In this document: piece by piece, positions 9,130-18,378 of the stretch
Numbering within the stretch: position 1 is the first letter of the stretch
Layout: every line of letters begins with the position of its first letter
Assembly (NCBI RefSeq): GCF_001435895.1
Contig: NZ_AZFZ01000006.1
Location: 1-64,000, forward strand
Reading direction: 5' to 3'
Source of the DNA: Lentilactobacillus parafarraginis DSM 18390 = JCM 14109
GTDB taxonomy: Bacteria > Bacillota > Bacilli > Lactobacillales > Lactobacillaceae
Length of the DNA: 64,000 bases
Notes under the pieces: model-generated
What the model saw: the letters and a program-made list of their open reading frames with translations, nothing else
What the model was told of the DNA's origin: nothing
Database searches by the model: none
Translations under genes and position numbers: made by a program

Positions 9130-10002
9130 CTATAAATTACCAATAATGTCATTCATATCCTGAGTCAATCTGAAGCTTTGATTTTGAACCGCTTCAGGAA
9201 TTTTATAGTCCTTTTGATTGACCATCACATATCGAGCATTGGGGTTCTGGCTAGTCATCCGCCAAAACGGCTGGCGAATAATCCACGGTGTCGTATTACC
9301 GACCCCAATTTCGAGAAACAAGACCTTCTTACCAGCCCACTTATCAATAAACTGATGGTAAAGGGTTGATTCGCGGTGCCACTCAGCGTCTTCAACCATG
9401 CCGGCATCGGTCCGCTTATTAACCTCAAGCGGGGCCCCACAATTTGGGCATCTCGGAATGAGATCTTCTGGAACCCGCATATTCCGCTGATCCCGCACCA
9501 TTTGGCGAATTAAATCATCGTTGCGGTAAGTCACGGGCGTACAAAATTTCGAACATTGCAGCCGCGAATACTGCCCCTGATAATTAAATACCCGATCCCG
9601 GTCAAAATGGGCCTTTTCCAACGTATTATCGCCATTGGTATTGATAATTGTGTAGTTGACTTTCTGGCCATCGAGGAATTGCTGAAAATGATGGTACAGT
9701 TTGCCTTCCGGCTGTTCAATGCCATTCAATAGAACAAACCGGCTTTCAAACGCCCAGTATTCCGACCAATCCTCAAAATCGGCCAGAAAGCCTTGCAGCA
9801 TGTCATAGAAGTGATACTTTTCGATAAAGTCAGCAAATGGCTTTTCAAACCGTGGTCCGGTATACATGAATCCATCGGCAGCCGGCATCCCCGCGCCAAT
9901 TCCAATGACCGTTGCGTCAGCTTCAGTTATCAATGATCGGAGTTGATCAGCTTCGGTCCCGGATTGTTGGGCCGTCCGCCAAATTTCAGTTGTCTGTTTC
10001 AT
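9130..10002 (-). CDS. Class M sirtuin, protein ADP-ribosyltransferase (SirTM)
   Basis: NAD-dependent SIR2-fold enzyme of 290 residues. The nucleotide loop GAGMPAADGFMYTG (residues 36-49) replaces the canonical GAGxSxxSGIPDFR. The usual QNID is NTNGD, and the catalytic HG position reads QGQYS. These are class M features, associated with ADP-ribosylation rather than deacylation. A Zn ribbon is present (CSKFC and CPNC). The start overlaps the macrodomain stop by four bases. In described systems SirTM ADP-ribosylates lipoylated GcvH-L. Confidence 0.9.
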   Translation of the reverse strand: MKQTTEIWRTAQQSGTEADQLRSLITEADATVIGIGAGMPAADGFMYTGPRFEKPFADFIEKYHFYDMLQGFLADFEDWSEYWAFESRFVLLNGIEQPEGKLYHHFQQFLDGQKVNYTIINTNGDNTLEKAHFDRDRVFNYQGQYSRLQCSKFCTPVTYRNDDLIRQMVRDQRNMRVPEDLIPRCPNCGAPLEVNKRTDAGMVEDAEWHRESTLYHQFIDKWAGKKVLFLEIGVGNTTPWIIRQPFWRMTSQNPNARYVMVNQKDYKIPEAVQNQSFRLTQDMNDIIGNL

Positions 10003-10793
10003 GATCTCTTTCGCTCCAAACTTTGTTGATACAATTCGTAATCGGTTTCATTATTAACGGCGAAAATCACGTCAGGCGCCTGCGGTTGATCCCTCAGAAA
10101 ATCAGTAACCGTTTTGATGGCAATTTGCGCCGCCAGATCATGAGGAAAACGAAACTCCCCAGTTGAAATACAACAAAAGGCAATCTCAGATAACCCCTTC
10201 TTCGTCGCCAGTGTCATACACGAACGGTATGACTTTGCCAGCAAATCCCGACGCAGCGGGGTTACTTGGTGAATAATAACGGGGCCAACCGTGTGAATAA
10301 CGTTGGCTGCAGGGAGGTTAAATCCCGGGGTAATCTTAGCATTTCCAACTGCCTCCACGGTCTCATCGCCCATAGCTTGTTGATCAGCCAATCTGAGCTG
10401 AATACCAGCTTTCGTGTGAATTTGGTTATCCAAACAATGGTGATTGGGAATAAAGCACCCTAACATTCTTGAATTCGCCGGGTTCACGATCGCGGCCACT
10501 GCCAGCTGGGTTAAATCACCGCGCCACAAGTAAATTTTGGGACGAATAGCCGTTAAATCCGCCTTTTGAATAATTGGTTTCTCATGGATAAGGTGATCCA
10601 GATACTCGTCCTGAATCTTGATAAATTGACGACTCGCCGGCACGGGTTCTCGGAGATTGAATAATCGATGCAACAATCGTCTCTGACCGGCCTCATCGTC
10701 AGGAATCGGCTCGGGTTTAACATGCAGCTCATTGACCCGTTCCGTTTGTAAATAGTCGATTAGATATTGGCGTCGTTGCTGCTGACTGGTCAT
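9999..10793 (-). CDS. Zn-dependent macrodomain ADP-ribosyl hydrolase
   Basis: A 264-residue protein-ADP-ribose hydrolase that reverses the SirTM modification in known homologous systems. The macrodomain begins near residue 90 with WRGDLTQLAVAAIVNPANS, and the following segment with CFIPNHHCLDNQIH supplies the Cys/His zinc ligands of this subclass. Later VIHTVGP and the STGEFRFP loop are ADP-ribose-binding elements. An N-terminal helical extension of about 85 residues is also typical. GGAGGAG precedes the ATG. Confidence 0.92.
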   Translation of the reverse strand: MTSQQQRRQYLIDYLQTERVNELHVKPEPIPDDEAGQRRLLHRLFNLREPVPASRQFIKIQDEYLDHLIHEKPIIQKADLTAIRPKIYLWRGDLTQLAVAAIVNPANSRMLGCFIPNHHCLDNQIHTKAGIQLRLADQQAMGDETVEAVGNAKITPGFNLPAANVIHTVGPVIIHQVTPLRRDLLAKSYRSCMTLATKKGLSEIAFCCISTGEFRFPHDLAAQIAIKTVTDFLRDQPQAPDVIFAVNNETDYELYQQSLERKRS

Positions 10794-10837
10794 ATCTCCT
10801 CCCCCTTTCTCACATGGTCGTTCTTACATTCAAAAAA

Positions 10838-11170
10838 TTACGCATTCTTCAAAGCGTCAAACGCCGACTCGTCAACATCGGTTAATTTCACCAGCCAATT
10901 TTCGTTGTCGTTGGCTGAATTTAACAGTTTTGGATCGTCTTCAAGTTTGGTGTTCTTTGCAACGACCTTTCCTGATAAGGGTGCCGGAACGTCGAGCACC
11001 GTCTTGGAGGCTTCAAGCTTGGCGATCGGATCGCCCTTGGCAACATCATCGTCGTTCTTGAACTCCACGTAGCCAACCGTTCCAATATCATCCTGTAATT
11101 CAGGGGTTAATGAAATGGTGTAAGTGCCGTTTTCTTCGTCAACAAATAGATAATCTCCACGTTTTTTCAT
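10838..11170 (-). CDS. GcvH-like lipoyl carrier protein (GcvH-L)
   Basis: A 110-residue H-protein homologue carrying lipoyl-lysine at K56 in LEASKTVLD, with an acidic surface. No gcvT or gcvP genes are nearby, so it is not the glycine cleavage carrier but the GcvH-L of SirTM operons. Within the operon it is the presumed substrate of LplA, SirTM and the macrodomain. The ATG at 11170 follows AAAGGAAAA; a longer reading frame upstream runs through the preceding gene and is spurious. Confidence 0.92.
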   Translation of the reverse strand: MKKRGDYLFVDEENGTYTISLTPELQDDIGTVGYVEFKNDDDVAKGDPIAKLEASKTVLDVPAPLSGKVVAKNTKLEDDPKLLNSANDNENWLVKLTDVDESAFDALKNA

Positions 11171-11198
11171 AAATGATTTTCCTTTCGCTTTTAACAAG

Positions 11199-12422
11199 TT
11201 ATTGATACTTATTGAAATAATCAACCGATCCCTGACGGGGCTCTTCGCGAATTTCATCCCGGGTTTGCTTGGATAACGATCCGCCAAAGTCCATAAATTC
11301 AACGATATCTTTAAACGCATTCGCCGGAATTGCGAGATCGTGCCACTTCTCATCAGTGAGCGACAGGTCAATCTGATCTTCCTTACCAGCCGCCAGTTTA
11401 GGTACAAAGTCCGGTTCGGTAATAAACATCGATGAACCACCGACCATGTCCGCATGCTGCAAAGCTTCCAGCGCCTTGTCGGCGGAATTAATCCCGCCGG
11501 TGGCGATCACTGGCACTTTGCCTTTCATATGGTTAGTGACAACATCATTAACCAGCTCACCACGGTGGTTGCCAGAACGGACTTTCTCCCGAAAAATATC
11601 GTGACCCCAACTAGCGATGGCAAAGTACTGGACATCGGCAACGTCTAACAGTCTGTCGAAATACTGATTAAATTCATCAACTGTGTAGCCAATTTCCGAT
11701 CCCCTGGTTTCTTCCGGGGTACCCCGAAAGCCAATGATGAATTGATCAGCATGTTCCTCATCGACAACCCGTTGAACGGCCTGCATGACTTCAACACCAA
11801 ACCGGGCGCGATTTTCAACTGACTGAGCGCCATATTCATCCGTGCGCTGATTTGAAAACTTTGAGAAGAACTGTTGGGGAAGCAGACGCTGAGCATTAGA
11901 AATTTCGACCCCGTCAAAACCAGCTTTAATTGCCCTGCGCGTTGCGTCGGCGTATTGTTGAATCACGTGGTGAATCTTGCGTTGGCTCATCGCCAGTACT
12001 TCATGTTTGACTGGGGAATTAAGGTGCATCTCACTGGGCCCATAAACAACCCCGAAGTCTTTCAAGCTAATCCGGGCAAATCGACCAGCATGGGTCAATT
12101 GAAGAATGGCTTTCGCACCACTTGCCTTCATCGCCTTGGCTAACCGCGACAACCCCTTGATATATGTGTCATTTCGGACACTCGGGCCGTACTCAAAAAG
12201 TTGCGCATATTCTTCAATATACGCAGCGGTCGTGATCTGAAGCGGGGCAGACTTTGCCCGGCGTTTTGCATACGCGACATCCGCATCTGTAACGTAACCT
12301 TCACTGGTTGACGCGTTGAGCGTGATTGGATTAAGCGAAAATCGATTTGGTAACTGAATGCCATTTGGAAATGTGATTGGTAAGAATAATGGTTGATACT
12401 TACTCGTGACTTGTTGTGTCAT
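11199..12422 (-). CDS. NADH:flavin oxidoreductase (Old Yellow Enzyme family) of the SirTM operon
   Basis: FMN-dependent oxidoreductase, about 407 residues, TIM barrel. Recognisable are LPNRFSLNPITLNAST near the N-terminus, LQLTHAGRFA, FDGVEISNAQRLLPQQFFS and the FMN phosphate segment VIATGGI. It is the first gene of the operon. An OYE or luciferase-like flavoenzyme is a known companion of SirTM/GcvH-L, so it may act on or with the lipoylated carrier. The chosen ATG lies 14 bases from GGAGG, longer than usual; an in-frame ATG upstream overlaps that site and lacks its own. Confidence 0.9.
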   Translation of the reverse strand: MTQQVTSKYQPLFLPITFPNGIQLPNRFSLNPITLNASTSEGYVTDADVAYAKRRAKSAPLQITTAAYIEEYAQLFEYGPSVRNDTYIKGLSRLAKAMKASGAKAILQLTHAGRFARISLKDFGVVYGPSEMHLNSPVKHEVLAMSQRKIHHVIQQYADATRRAIKAGFDGVEISNAQRLLPQQFFSKFSNQRTDEYGAQSVENRARFGVEVMQAVQRVVDEEHADQFIIGFRGTPEETRGSEIGYTVDEFNQYFDRLLDVADVQYFAIASWGHDIFREKVRSGNHRGELVNDVVTNHMKGKVPVIATGGINSADKALEALQHADMVGGSSMFITEPDFVPKLAAGKEDQIDLSLTDEKWHDLAIPANAFKDIVEFMDFGGSLSKQTRDEIREEPRQGSVDYFNKYQ

Positions 12423-12476
12423 ATTCGCTGAAAATACCTCCATCCCATTGCACACTATTATTTTATGCGTAATTCA

Positions 12477-12511
12477 AGTATACCACGGGACAGCCGCTTT
12501 TGTGAAAGCGG
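12477..12511 (-). promoter_or_regulatory. Promoter of the SirTM operon with overlapping inverted repeat
   Basis: On the minus strand TTCACA (12501-12506) and TATACT (12477-12482) are 18 bases apart. The inverted repeat CCGCTTT-TGTG-AAAGCGG (12494-12511) covers the -35 element, as expected for a repressor operator. The cognate regulator is unknown and not obviously encoded nearby. Confidence 0.55.
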
Positions 12512-12556
12512 TTCATTGATTGCTGTATTAATGTTTATAATGGGTTGACGATCGGT

Positions 12557-12604
12557 CAAAAGAGCTGGTTATCTGCGCTTTCCATGACGCTAACCAGTTG
12601 CTCT
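12557..12604 (-). terminator. Probable terminator after sbcC
   Basis: On the minus strand AGAGCAACTGGTTA pairs with TAACCAGCTCT around a GCG/CGC inner stem, followed by TTTT. The inter-arm bulge and short T-run make it moderate. Confidence 0.5.
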
Positions 12605-12621
12605 AAAAGTCGCTAGCGCTG

Positions 12622-15600
12622 TTAGGGACGAATAACTGACGTGGTGCTCTTCCCCTGTCCCTGGGCCTGAACTTTGATCTGATAGGGAATACTTTCTTGC
12701 AGCATTGTCACATGACTGATAATGCCGATCATCCGACTATTGCTCTCAATATTTTCCAAGGCGCCCATTGCCATTGCCAACGACTCTTGATCCAACGATC
12801 CAAATCCCTCGTCAACAAACAACGTATCAATGCTAATACCACCAGATTCGTTTTGAATCACTTCGCCCAGCGCCAGGGCCAAGCTTAACGCGGCAATAAA
12901 ACTCTCACCGCCGGATAGCGTGTGGACACTGCGTGTTTGGCCAACGTTATCATCATAAACGTCAATTTCCAAGCCGGTATCTTTCTGGTAGGTGCCGGCT
13001 TCCTTATGAAGCTGCAAGAAGTACCGTCCCGAACTCAACTGTTTCAAATGCTCATTGGCAACTTGCAAAATTTCAATTAATTCTGCTCGCAGAACATAGC
13101 GTTCCAAACCAAGCTTGGCGTCACTATCACCACTCACCGTCTGAACCAGTTGCTCAAGTTCAGTCGTCTGTTCCAGCTGGTCGTGAATTGCTTGGTCATT
13201 TTGTTTAATCCGTTTAAGACGATCATTATTAAATAACGCCACATCGTGCGCCTTTGAATAGCGATCGGTTAATTCGTCTCGAATAGCTGCTAACTGCGCA
13301 ACCCGAGCTTTTTTTGCATCCAAATCCACAGGTTGATGATCACCAATAATCTTTTGGTAAGTCGTAATTGCTGCGGCAACGTTCTTTAGTTGATCTTGAT
13401 AATCCACTAGTTGGGCTTGCTTTTTATCCAGCGTGTCAAGCTGGCCCAGAAGTTCTTGCAGAATGTGCCAGTCAGTTGTGTGGAACTGCTGATTGATCGC
13501 AGTTGTAAGGGCGTTCTGAATCTTGGCAATCTTATTTTTCGTGTCAGCCAATGACCGATCCAGGGTCACCTTTTTCCCATTGGCCGTCGCTAATTCAGCA
13601 GCCGCGTTCTGAAGCGCCTGGCGATTATCCGACACCGCCTGGTCAAAGTTGGCACTCAGTCGTTTTAATTCTGCCAAATGATCATCCAGTTCCTGTAAAT
13701 TTGCAAAATCGGCCGGCAAGCTCTCCTGGACGTCATTGAGCTGAACTTGGTATTTTTGGCAGGCACTCTGGGCGTCTTGGTAATCTACTTGAAGTTGATC
13801 GACTTGTTTCTGAGAGGTTTCCAGCTGCTGCTGAATCGTCTCCCGCTGTTCGGCTTTCCGTTTAAGGTCACTAAGCTGTTTGTCGAGAAGCTGCTGTTGA
13901 TTTTGATTATCTGCCAACTGATTGGCAATCAGCTGGGAAAGGGCTGGCAAACTTTGGGTCTCCTCATTGGCAACTTCTCGCTGTTTAAACTCAGTCAGAA
14001 GGGCCGCAAAATCTTGCTCAAGGCGTTGCTTCTGATCGCTTAAGTGCTTATTTTCTTCACTAAGTTTCGAGCTGGCCCCAGCCTGACGGCTTTTAATCGT
14101 CTGCAATTGCTGTTCAGCCTGCTTAATCTGGGTATCGCTGACCTGTGGTAAATCCGCCACTTGCGCGGGACTGGGATGAGTTCGGCTTCCACAAACCGGG
14201 CATGGCGTTCCGGGCGCCAGTTGATCGACAAGGTTGGCAATTTGATTACTAAGCCAAGCATTTCGCAGCTGATCATACGCGGTTTGTTGCGAAGTCACTT
14301 GCACGGCGAGATCGTCAAGCCGCTTGGAATCACGACTGATTTGTTCGGTCAGCTGCTGAATGCCCGTCTGGCGATCAGTCAACTGGTCAACCTGCTTTTT
14401 GGCATTTAGCAGCCATTCGCCAGTTTGCCTGAGTTGTGCAAGCGAATCACTAATTGCCGGCCGCTCAGCCAATTTTTCGGCTAACTGATTAGACCGTTGG
14501 TTTAGATCCGCAATTTGCTGCTTTTGGGCTGTCAGATGATCATTGATCTTGGTAAAGGTTGTTTGGGCGCTGGTTAATTGATCCTTTAAGGCTGCTACTT
14601 TTTGGAAAGCAGGTCGTTGCCGGACTAAAATGGTTTGGTCATGCAATCGTTGATCCTGACTGGACTGCTGCCGTTGTAATTGTTGTTGAGTTGCCTGTTG
14701 GTCCGCTTGACGCTTTGAAGATCGATTAATCGCCACTAAAATGGTCGTTAACTGCTTCTGATCAGCCTCAACGTCCGCTTGAAGCTCCTGTAGCCGATCA
14801 TACTGCGGCTTCAAAGTGTTAGCCCACGTCAGATGTTCGATCTGCTGCTGTAATTGGCGATATTGATCTTGTTGCGATTGAAGGGTGATCTGCTGTTGCT
14901 TCTGGCGCTCCAAACCCATAATTTGATCATTCATTCGCGCGTCGTTGGAAAGTTGCGTATTGGCCGTTTCATAGTTCGTTTGTGCGGTCAATTGCTGCTT
15001 CTGGATGTCTTTCAACGCTGCAGTTGCCTGCGCTTGTTGGGCAGTTAAAACAGCAATTTGATCGGAAACCGGTTGGTTAGCAATGTCGGCAGGGGCGTCC
15101 AGCCATTGAACCTGCTTCAAGTCCTGTTCAATCGCATTATTTGCGGTTTTGATCTTAGCCTTCTGGGCCTTCAGCATGTCCTTGAGCGCGTCCCCCCACC
15201 GTTGATAAAGTTGGGTTCGAAAAATTTTCCGCAAAACGGTTTCTTTATCGGTACTCGAGGCCACCAAGAACCGCCGAAAGTCCCCTTGTGGCAAGAGAAC
15301 GATTTGAACAAACTGTTTTGGGCCAATTTGGAGAACGTCACGCAATTTAATGTTAATATCCCGCATTTTGGTGATTTCCTGCTGTTTCTTGCCCTGGTCA
15401 TCAAAAATCGCCAATTTACCCGTGCTTTCATAAGTCTTTTGGCCGGTTCCACGTTTCTTATCAAGGGTTTGTTTGGGTTGCCGGTTGACCTGATAAACCG
15501 TCCCCTGATGTTCAAACGTTAAATCGACTTCCGTTGGCACCCGGGGATCGGCAAAGTCCGACCGCAGGCTTTGAGCCGAACGATCGTCAGTTGCGCTCTC

Positions 15601-15759
15601 TCCGTACAATGCAAAGGTAATGGCATCAAAAATCGTGGTTTTGCCGCTACCGGTTTTGCCAGAAATCAGAAAGACGGAGGCCCCAGCCAATTTCGTAAAA
15701 TCAATGGTTTCATGTTCATACGGACCAAAATTGATGAGTGTCAATTGTAATGGTTTCAT
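12622..15759 (-). CDS. sbcC: SbcC, ATPase subunit of the SbcCD nuclease
   Basis: SMC/Rad50-type ATPase of 1045 residues for processing hairpins and double-strand breaks. Walker A is GKTGSGKTT near residue 35. Long Gln-rich coiled coils flank the zinc hook CPVC (520-523). The signature LSGGESFIAALSLALALGE and Walker B LFVDEGFGSLD are near the C-terminus. Its start overlaps the sbcD stop by four bases, so the two are translationally coupled. Confidence 0.95.
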   Translation of the reverse strand: MKPLQLTLINFGPYEHETIDFTKLAGASVFLISGKTGSGKTTIFDAITFALYGESATDDRSAQSLRSDFADPRVPTEVDLTFEHQGTVYQVNRQPKQTLDKKRGTGQKTYESTGKLAIFDDQGKKQQEITKMRDINIKLRDVLQIGPKQFVQIVLLPQGDFRRFLVASSTDKETVLRKIFRTQLYQRWGDALKDMLKAQKAKIKTANNAIEQDLKQVQWLDAPADIANQPVSDQIAVLTAQQAQATAALKDIQKQQLTAQTNYETANTQLSNDARMNDQIMGLERQKQQQITLQSQQDQYRQLQQQIEHLTWANTLKPQYDRLQELQADVEADQKQLTTILVAINRSSKRQADQQATQQQLQRQQSSQDQRLHDQTILVRQRPAFQKVAALKDQLTSAQTTFTKINDHLTAQKQQIADLNQRSNQLAEKLAERPAISDSLAQLRQTGEWLLNAKKQVDQLTDRQTGIQQLTEQISRDSKRLDDLAVQVTSQQTAYDQLRNAWLSNQIANLVDQLAPGTPCPVCGSRTHPSPAQVADLPQVSDTQIKQAEQQLQTIKSRQAGASSKLSEENKHLSDQKQRLEQDFAALLTEFKQREVANEETQSLPALSQLIANQLADNQNQQQLLDKQLSDLKRKAEQRETIQQQLETSQKQVDQLQVDYQDAQSACQKYQVQLNDVQESLPADFANLQELDDHLAELKRLSANFDQAVSDNRQALQNAAAELATANGKKVTLDRSLADTKNKIAKIQNALTTAINQQFHTTDWHILQELLGQLDTLDKKQAQLVDYQDQLKNVAAAITTYQKIIGDHQPVDLDAKKARVAQLAAIRDELTDRYSKAHDVALFNNDRLKRIKQNDQAIHDQLEQTTELEQLVQTVSGDSDAKLGLERYVLRAELIEILQVANEHLKQLSSGRYFLQLHKEAGTYQKDTGLEIDVYDDNVGQTRSVHTLSGGESFIAALSLALALGEVIQNESGGISIDTLFVDEGFGSLDQESLAMAMGALENIESNSRMIGIISHVTMLQESIPYQIKVQAQGQGKSTTSVIRP

Positions 15760-16892
15760 GATTGCTGACCCTCCTTACGGGCAATCTTGAGGGCCGCTTG
15801 TGCCCACTTTCGCTGTTGAGTCGTCAGTTCATCCTTTGCAATCTGCTGATAGAAGCCAGAAAGCAAATCCATGGGATTCTTCTGGCGGATTTGGGCCCCC
15901 GACTCGCCGCCGGCAAACACTTGCGAATCGTATCCGTGCAGGCGATCAAGTGAAATAATATTCGGGTAAATTGCCCGCAGACGGGCCAAGACATTGGGAA
16001 TTGGCTGGCGATCCGTGAGCGTGATGCCGATAAAGTCATCCCGTTTGATGGTACCGTAAAATGAGTCATCCATCAGGGTCGCGAACGATTCGGTGAGTCG
16101 CTTCACATCCCGCAGCGGGGTGAGGGGGACAAAGGTTAAGTTGAACGGATCTGTGTCCACGATAAACACGCCCTTTTTCTGATTGGCTTCAGAAAGTGAA
16201 AATTTAACCGGCGAGCCGCTGTACCTCGCATGATCGGCGTGCAGGGCGTCCTTTCCGTGAAGGTGCCCCAGCGCCACGTAATCAAAATCGTGAAGCAATT
16301 TTTCTGGAACCGCCGCTAAGCCGCCGACTTTAAGCTGGGTTTCCGAATCAGTAACCGCACTCCCGGCCACAAAAAAATGGGCCACGAGAACGTGCTTCTT
16401 GGCGGGATCAAAAAGCGTCTTCATCTTGGCAACCACTTTAACAAAGGCCTGATCAAGATGCTGAATCGTATCATCTTCAAAGTATTGTTGCGCATCGAAA
16501 GGTTCAAAGTACGGCAATAAGAATAATTGCGTATCGGCTAATTCAATCGGTTCAAAGGCCTGCGCCAGCTGTGTATGTAAATAAAAATGGGTACTTTTAA
16601 ACCAGGGCGTCCCGGTGGCCAATCGAATGGCACTGTCATGATTGCCGGAAACGGCATAAATCGGCAGGTGATCATCAAGGTTTAATTTTTGAATCATCTG
16701 ATTCAACTGGGCAACGGCACTCTCAGCCGGCATCCCCCGATCATAGAGATCACCGGCAATAATGACCCCATCAACTTGATGCGCCAAGGCAATCCGTTCA
16801 ATTTGGCTGAAGGCATCCTCCTGCTCATCAGTCAGGTCGAAGCCATGTAACCGGCGGCCAATGTGCCAGTCAGCTGTGTGTAAAAATCGCAT
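15756..16892 (-). CDS. sbcD: SbcD, nuclease subunit of SbcCD
   Basis: Mre11-type metallophosphatase of 378 residues. Manganese-binding motifs are HTADWHIGR at the N-terminus, IAGDLYDRG, VSGNHDS near residue 85 and LGHLHG near 215. The start ATG was chosen because AAAGGA lies nine bases upstream; six further in-frame codons upstream contain that site. It is the first gene of the sbcDC operon. Confidence 0.95.
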   Translation of the reverse strand: MRFLHTADWHIGRRLHGFDLTDEQEDAFSQIERIALAHQVDGVIIAGDLYDRGMPAESAVAQLNQMIQKLNLDDHLPIYAVSGNHDSAIRLATGTPWFKSTHFYLHTQLAQAFEPIELADTQLFLLPYFEPFDAQQYFEDDTIQHLDQAFVKVVAKMKTLFDPAKKHVLVAHFFVAGSAVTDSETQLKVGGLAAVPEKLLHDFDYVALGHLHGKDALHADHARYSGSPVKFSLSEANQKKGVFIVDTDPFNLTFVPLTPLRDVKRLTESFATLMDDSFYGTIKRDDFIGITLTDRQPIPNVLARLRAIYPNIISLDRLHGYDSQVFAGGESGAQIRQKNPMDLLSGFYQQIAKDELTTQQRKWAQAALKIARKEGQQS

Positions 16893-16994
16893 CTTATTTG
16901 GTCCTTTCATTGATCATTTACAAACTCGTTTACAAGAAATCGATACTGAGACAAAGACCAAGCCCTTTAGGCCTCACTCGCAGTAATTAATTAA

Positions 16995-17024
16995 ATTATA
17001 CCAAACATACGTTCCGATAAACAA
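16995..17024 (-). promoter_or_regulatory. Probable sbcDC promoter
   Basis: TTGTTT (17019-17024), 18-base spacer and TATAAT (16995-17000) on the minus strand, about 100 bases before sbcD. The rest of the 382-base gap between sbcD and the next gene holds only AT-rich sequence and a hairpin at 17164-17194 (CATTGA / TCAATG with inner TTTC / GAAA) in the leader of the rightward gene. Confidence 0.55.
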
Positions 17025-17274
17025 CCCAATCTCACCTTTTTGCTTTCAGTTATTTTCGGCCACCAATTCTGTTACTCGGTCATTTTGAACCGATTTCCCT
17101 GAGAAAAAAGTGATTTTTCCCACTATTAATTCACAATTTTATGTATACTTAATTAGTGATTCAGTCATTGACCTTTCATACGAAAGCAGTTCAATGGACG
17201 CGCCGATCAGCATCCTCTGAACCCTTTACGAGTCGTAATCTCGTGAAATATAATAATGTAAAGGAGGGGTTATT

Positions 17275-18336
17275 TTGTGGACAATATTAATTGCCAATTG
17301 CGTTCTTGTGATTGGCTTAGTGAGTGCCTTTTGTACATATCTATTCAAAAATCGTAATTCAACGATGCTGGGTTGGCTGGCCAATCTATCAATGATCAGC
17401 ATCCTTTTTCTGTTCGCCGATCTTATCAGTATATTTAACAATTGGGTTCTCGGCGTTATTTTTGGCCTGGTAATGATGCTTATTGGTTTAATCCTATTTT
17501 TGGGTTTGTCCCTCAGCTTCATTTTTTTGTTTGCCAACTCGTTCATCGTTTTTCGCCGCGAAAGTCATAGTCTGAGTAGTTCGCTGACCCTGATTGCTGG
17601 GATTGGGATCATTTTGGTCGATATTTTTATTTTCTTTAACCCCATTTCCGCACCGGCCCCCGTCAAAATGTTTCTCACGTCCTTCTTGACGATGATCATC
17701 TTTTACGTCCTGTTAACCGTTTGGAACACGATGCTATCAATGATTTTATATCACTGGTACTTTCCTAAAAGGGACAAGGACTACATCATCGTTCTTGGAG
17801 CCGGATTAGTCGACGGTTACAAGGTGGGCAAATTGTTGGGAAACCGGATTAACACCGCCATTGATTTTTATCATCGGCAGTTAAAGGAAACCCACAAACG
17901 GGCCAAGCTGATTTTTTCCGGCGGCCAGGGGAGCGACGAAAAGTTGCCCGAAGGCGAGGCGATGAAGCAATATGCCGTCGCTCACGGCGTCCCGGAAGCC
18001 GATGCGTTAGTGGAAGGCCGCTCAGTCAACACTAGGCAAAACATGCAATTCTCCGAGCAAATCATCGAGCAGGACGGCGGATCGGCGCGGTCCAAGAAAA
18101 TTTTTGTGACGAACAATTACCACACCTTAAGAGCAGGCATCCTTGCCCATCAGCTTAAGATCGCTATCTATGGATTGGGCGCCCCCACCCCATTTTATTT
18201 TCTGCCAAACGCCGTTATTCGCGAATATCTTGCGCTCTTTGTGATGCACAAGCGTTTTCACACGATTATGATCATTCTCATGTTCCTGATTTCTCTGGGA
18301 ATCGGGATCTCCCAGGTTTTAATTCCCGTCTCGTAA
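17275..18336 (+). CDS. YdcF/SanA-family (DUF218) membrane protein
   Basis: 353-residue integral membrane protein. About five hydrophobic segments fill residues 1-160. A DUF218 domain then begins at DYIIVLGAGLVDGYKVG near residue 169, with SGGQGSDEKLPEGEAM and SVNTRQNM motifs. A final membrane helix lies at about 325-345. Family members are linked to envelope functions. The start is TTG, seven bases after AAGGAGGGG; the GTG two bases later is out of frame. It lies 42 bases upstream of the VanZ-RDD gene, a likely operon. Confidence 0.85.
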   Translation: MWTILIANCVLVIGLVSAFCTYLFKNRNSTMLGWLANLSMISILFLFADLISIFNNWVLGVIFGLVMMLIGLILFLGLSLSFIFLFANSFIVFRRESHSLSSSLTLIAGIGIILVDIFIFFNPISAPAPVKMFLTSFLTMIIFYVLLTVWNTMLSMILYHWYFPKRDKDYIIVLGAGLVDGYKVGKLLGNRINTAIDFYHRQLKETHKRAKLIFSGGQGSDEKLPEGEAMKQYAVAHGVPEADALVEGRSVNTRQNMQFSEQIIEQDGGSARSKKIFVTNNYHTLRAGILAHQLKIAIYGLGAPTPFYFLPNAVIREYLALFVMHKRFHTIMIILMFLISLGIGISQVLIPVS

Positions 18337-18378
18337 AGCAATTTCAAGCTGAAAAAATTTAATTTAGGAGCCTAATTC

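Noticed and set aside
11171-11455. N-terminal extension of GcvH-L
   Set aside because: It overlaps the preceding oxidoreductase in another frame and lacks a ribosome site; the ATG at 11170 has one.
9178-16069. Many open frames antisense to the SirTM, sbcC and sbcD genes
   Set aside because: They lack ribosome sites and family features, and mirror the codon structure of well-supported genes on the other strand.
17250-17255. TATAAT just before the YdcF-type gene as its promoter
   Set aside because: Too close to the ribosome site for a leader; an earlier TATACT near 17143 is more plausible.
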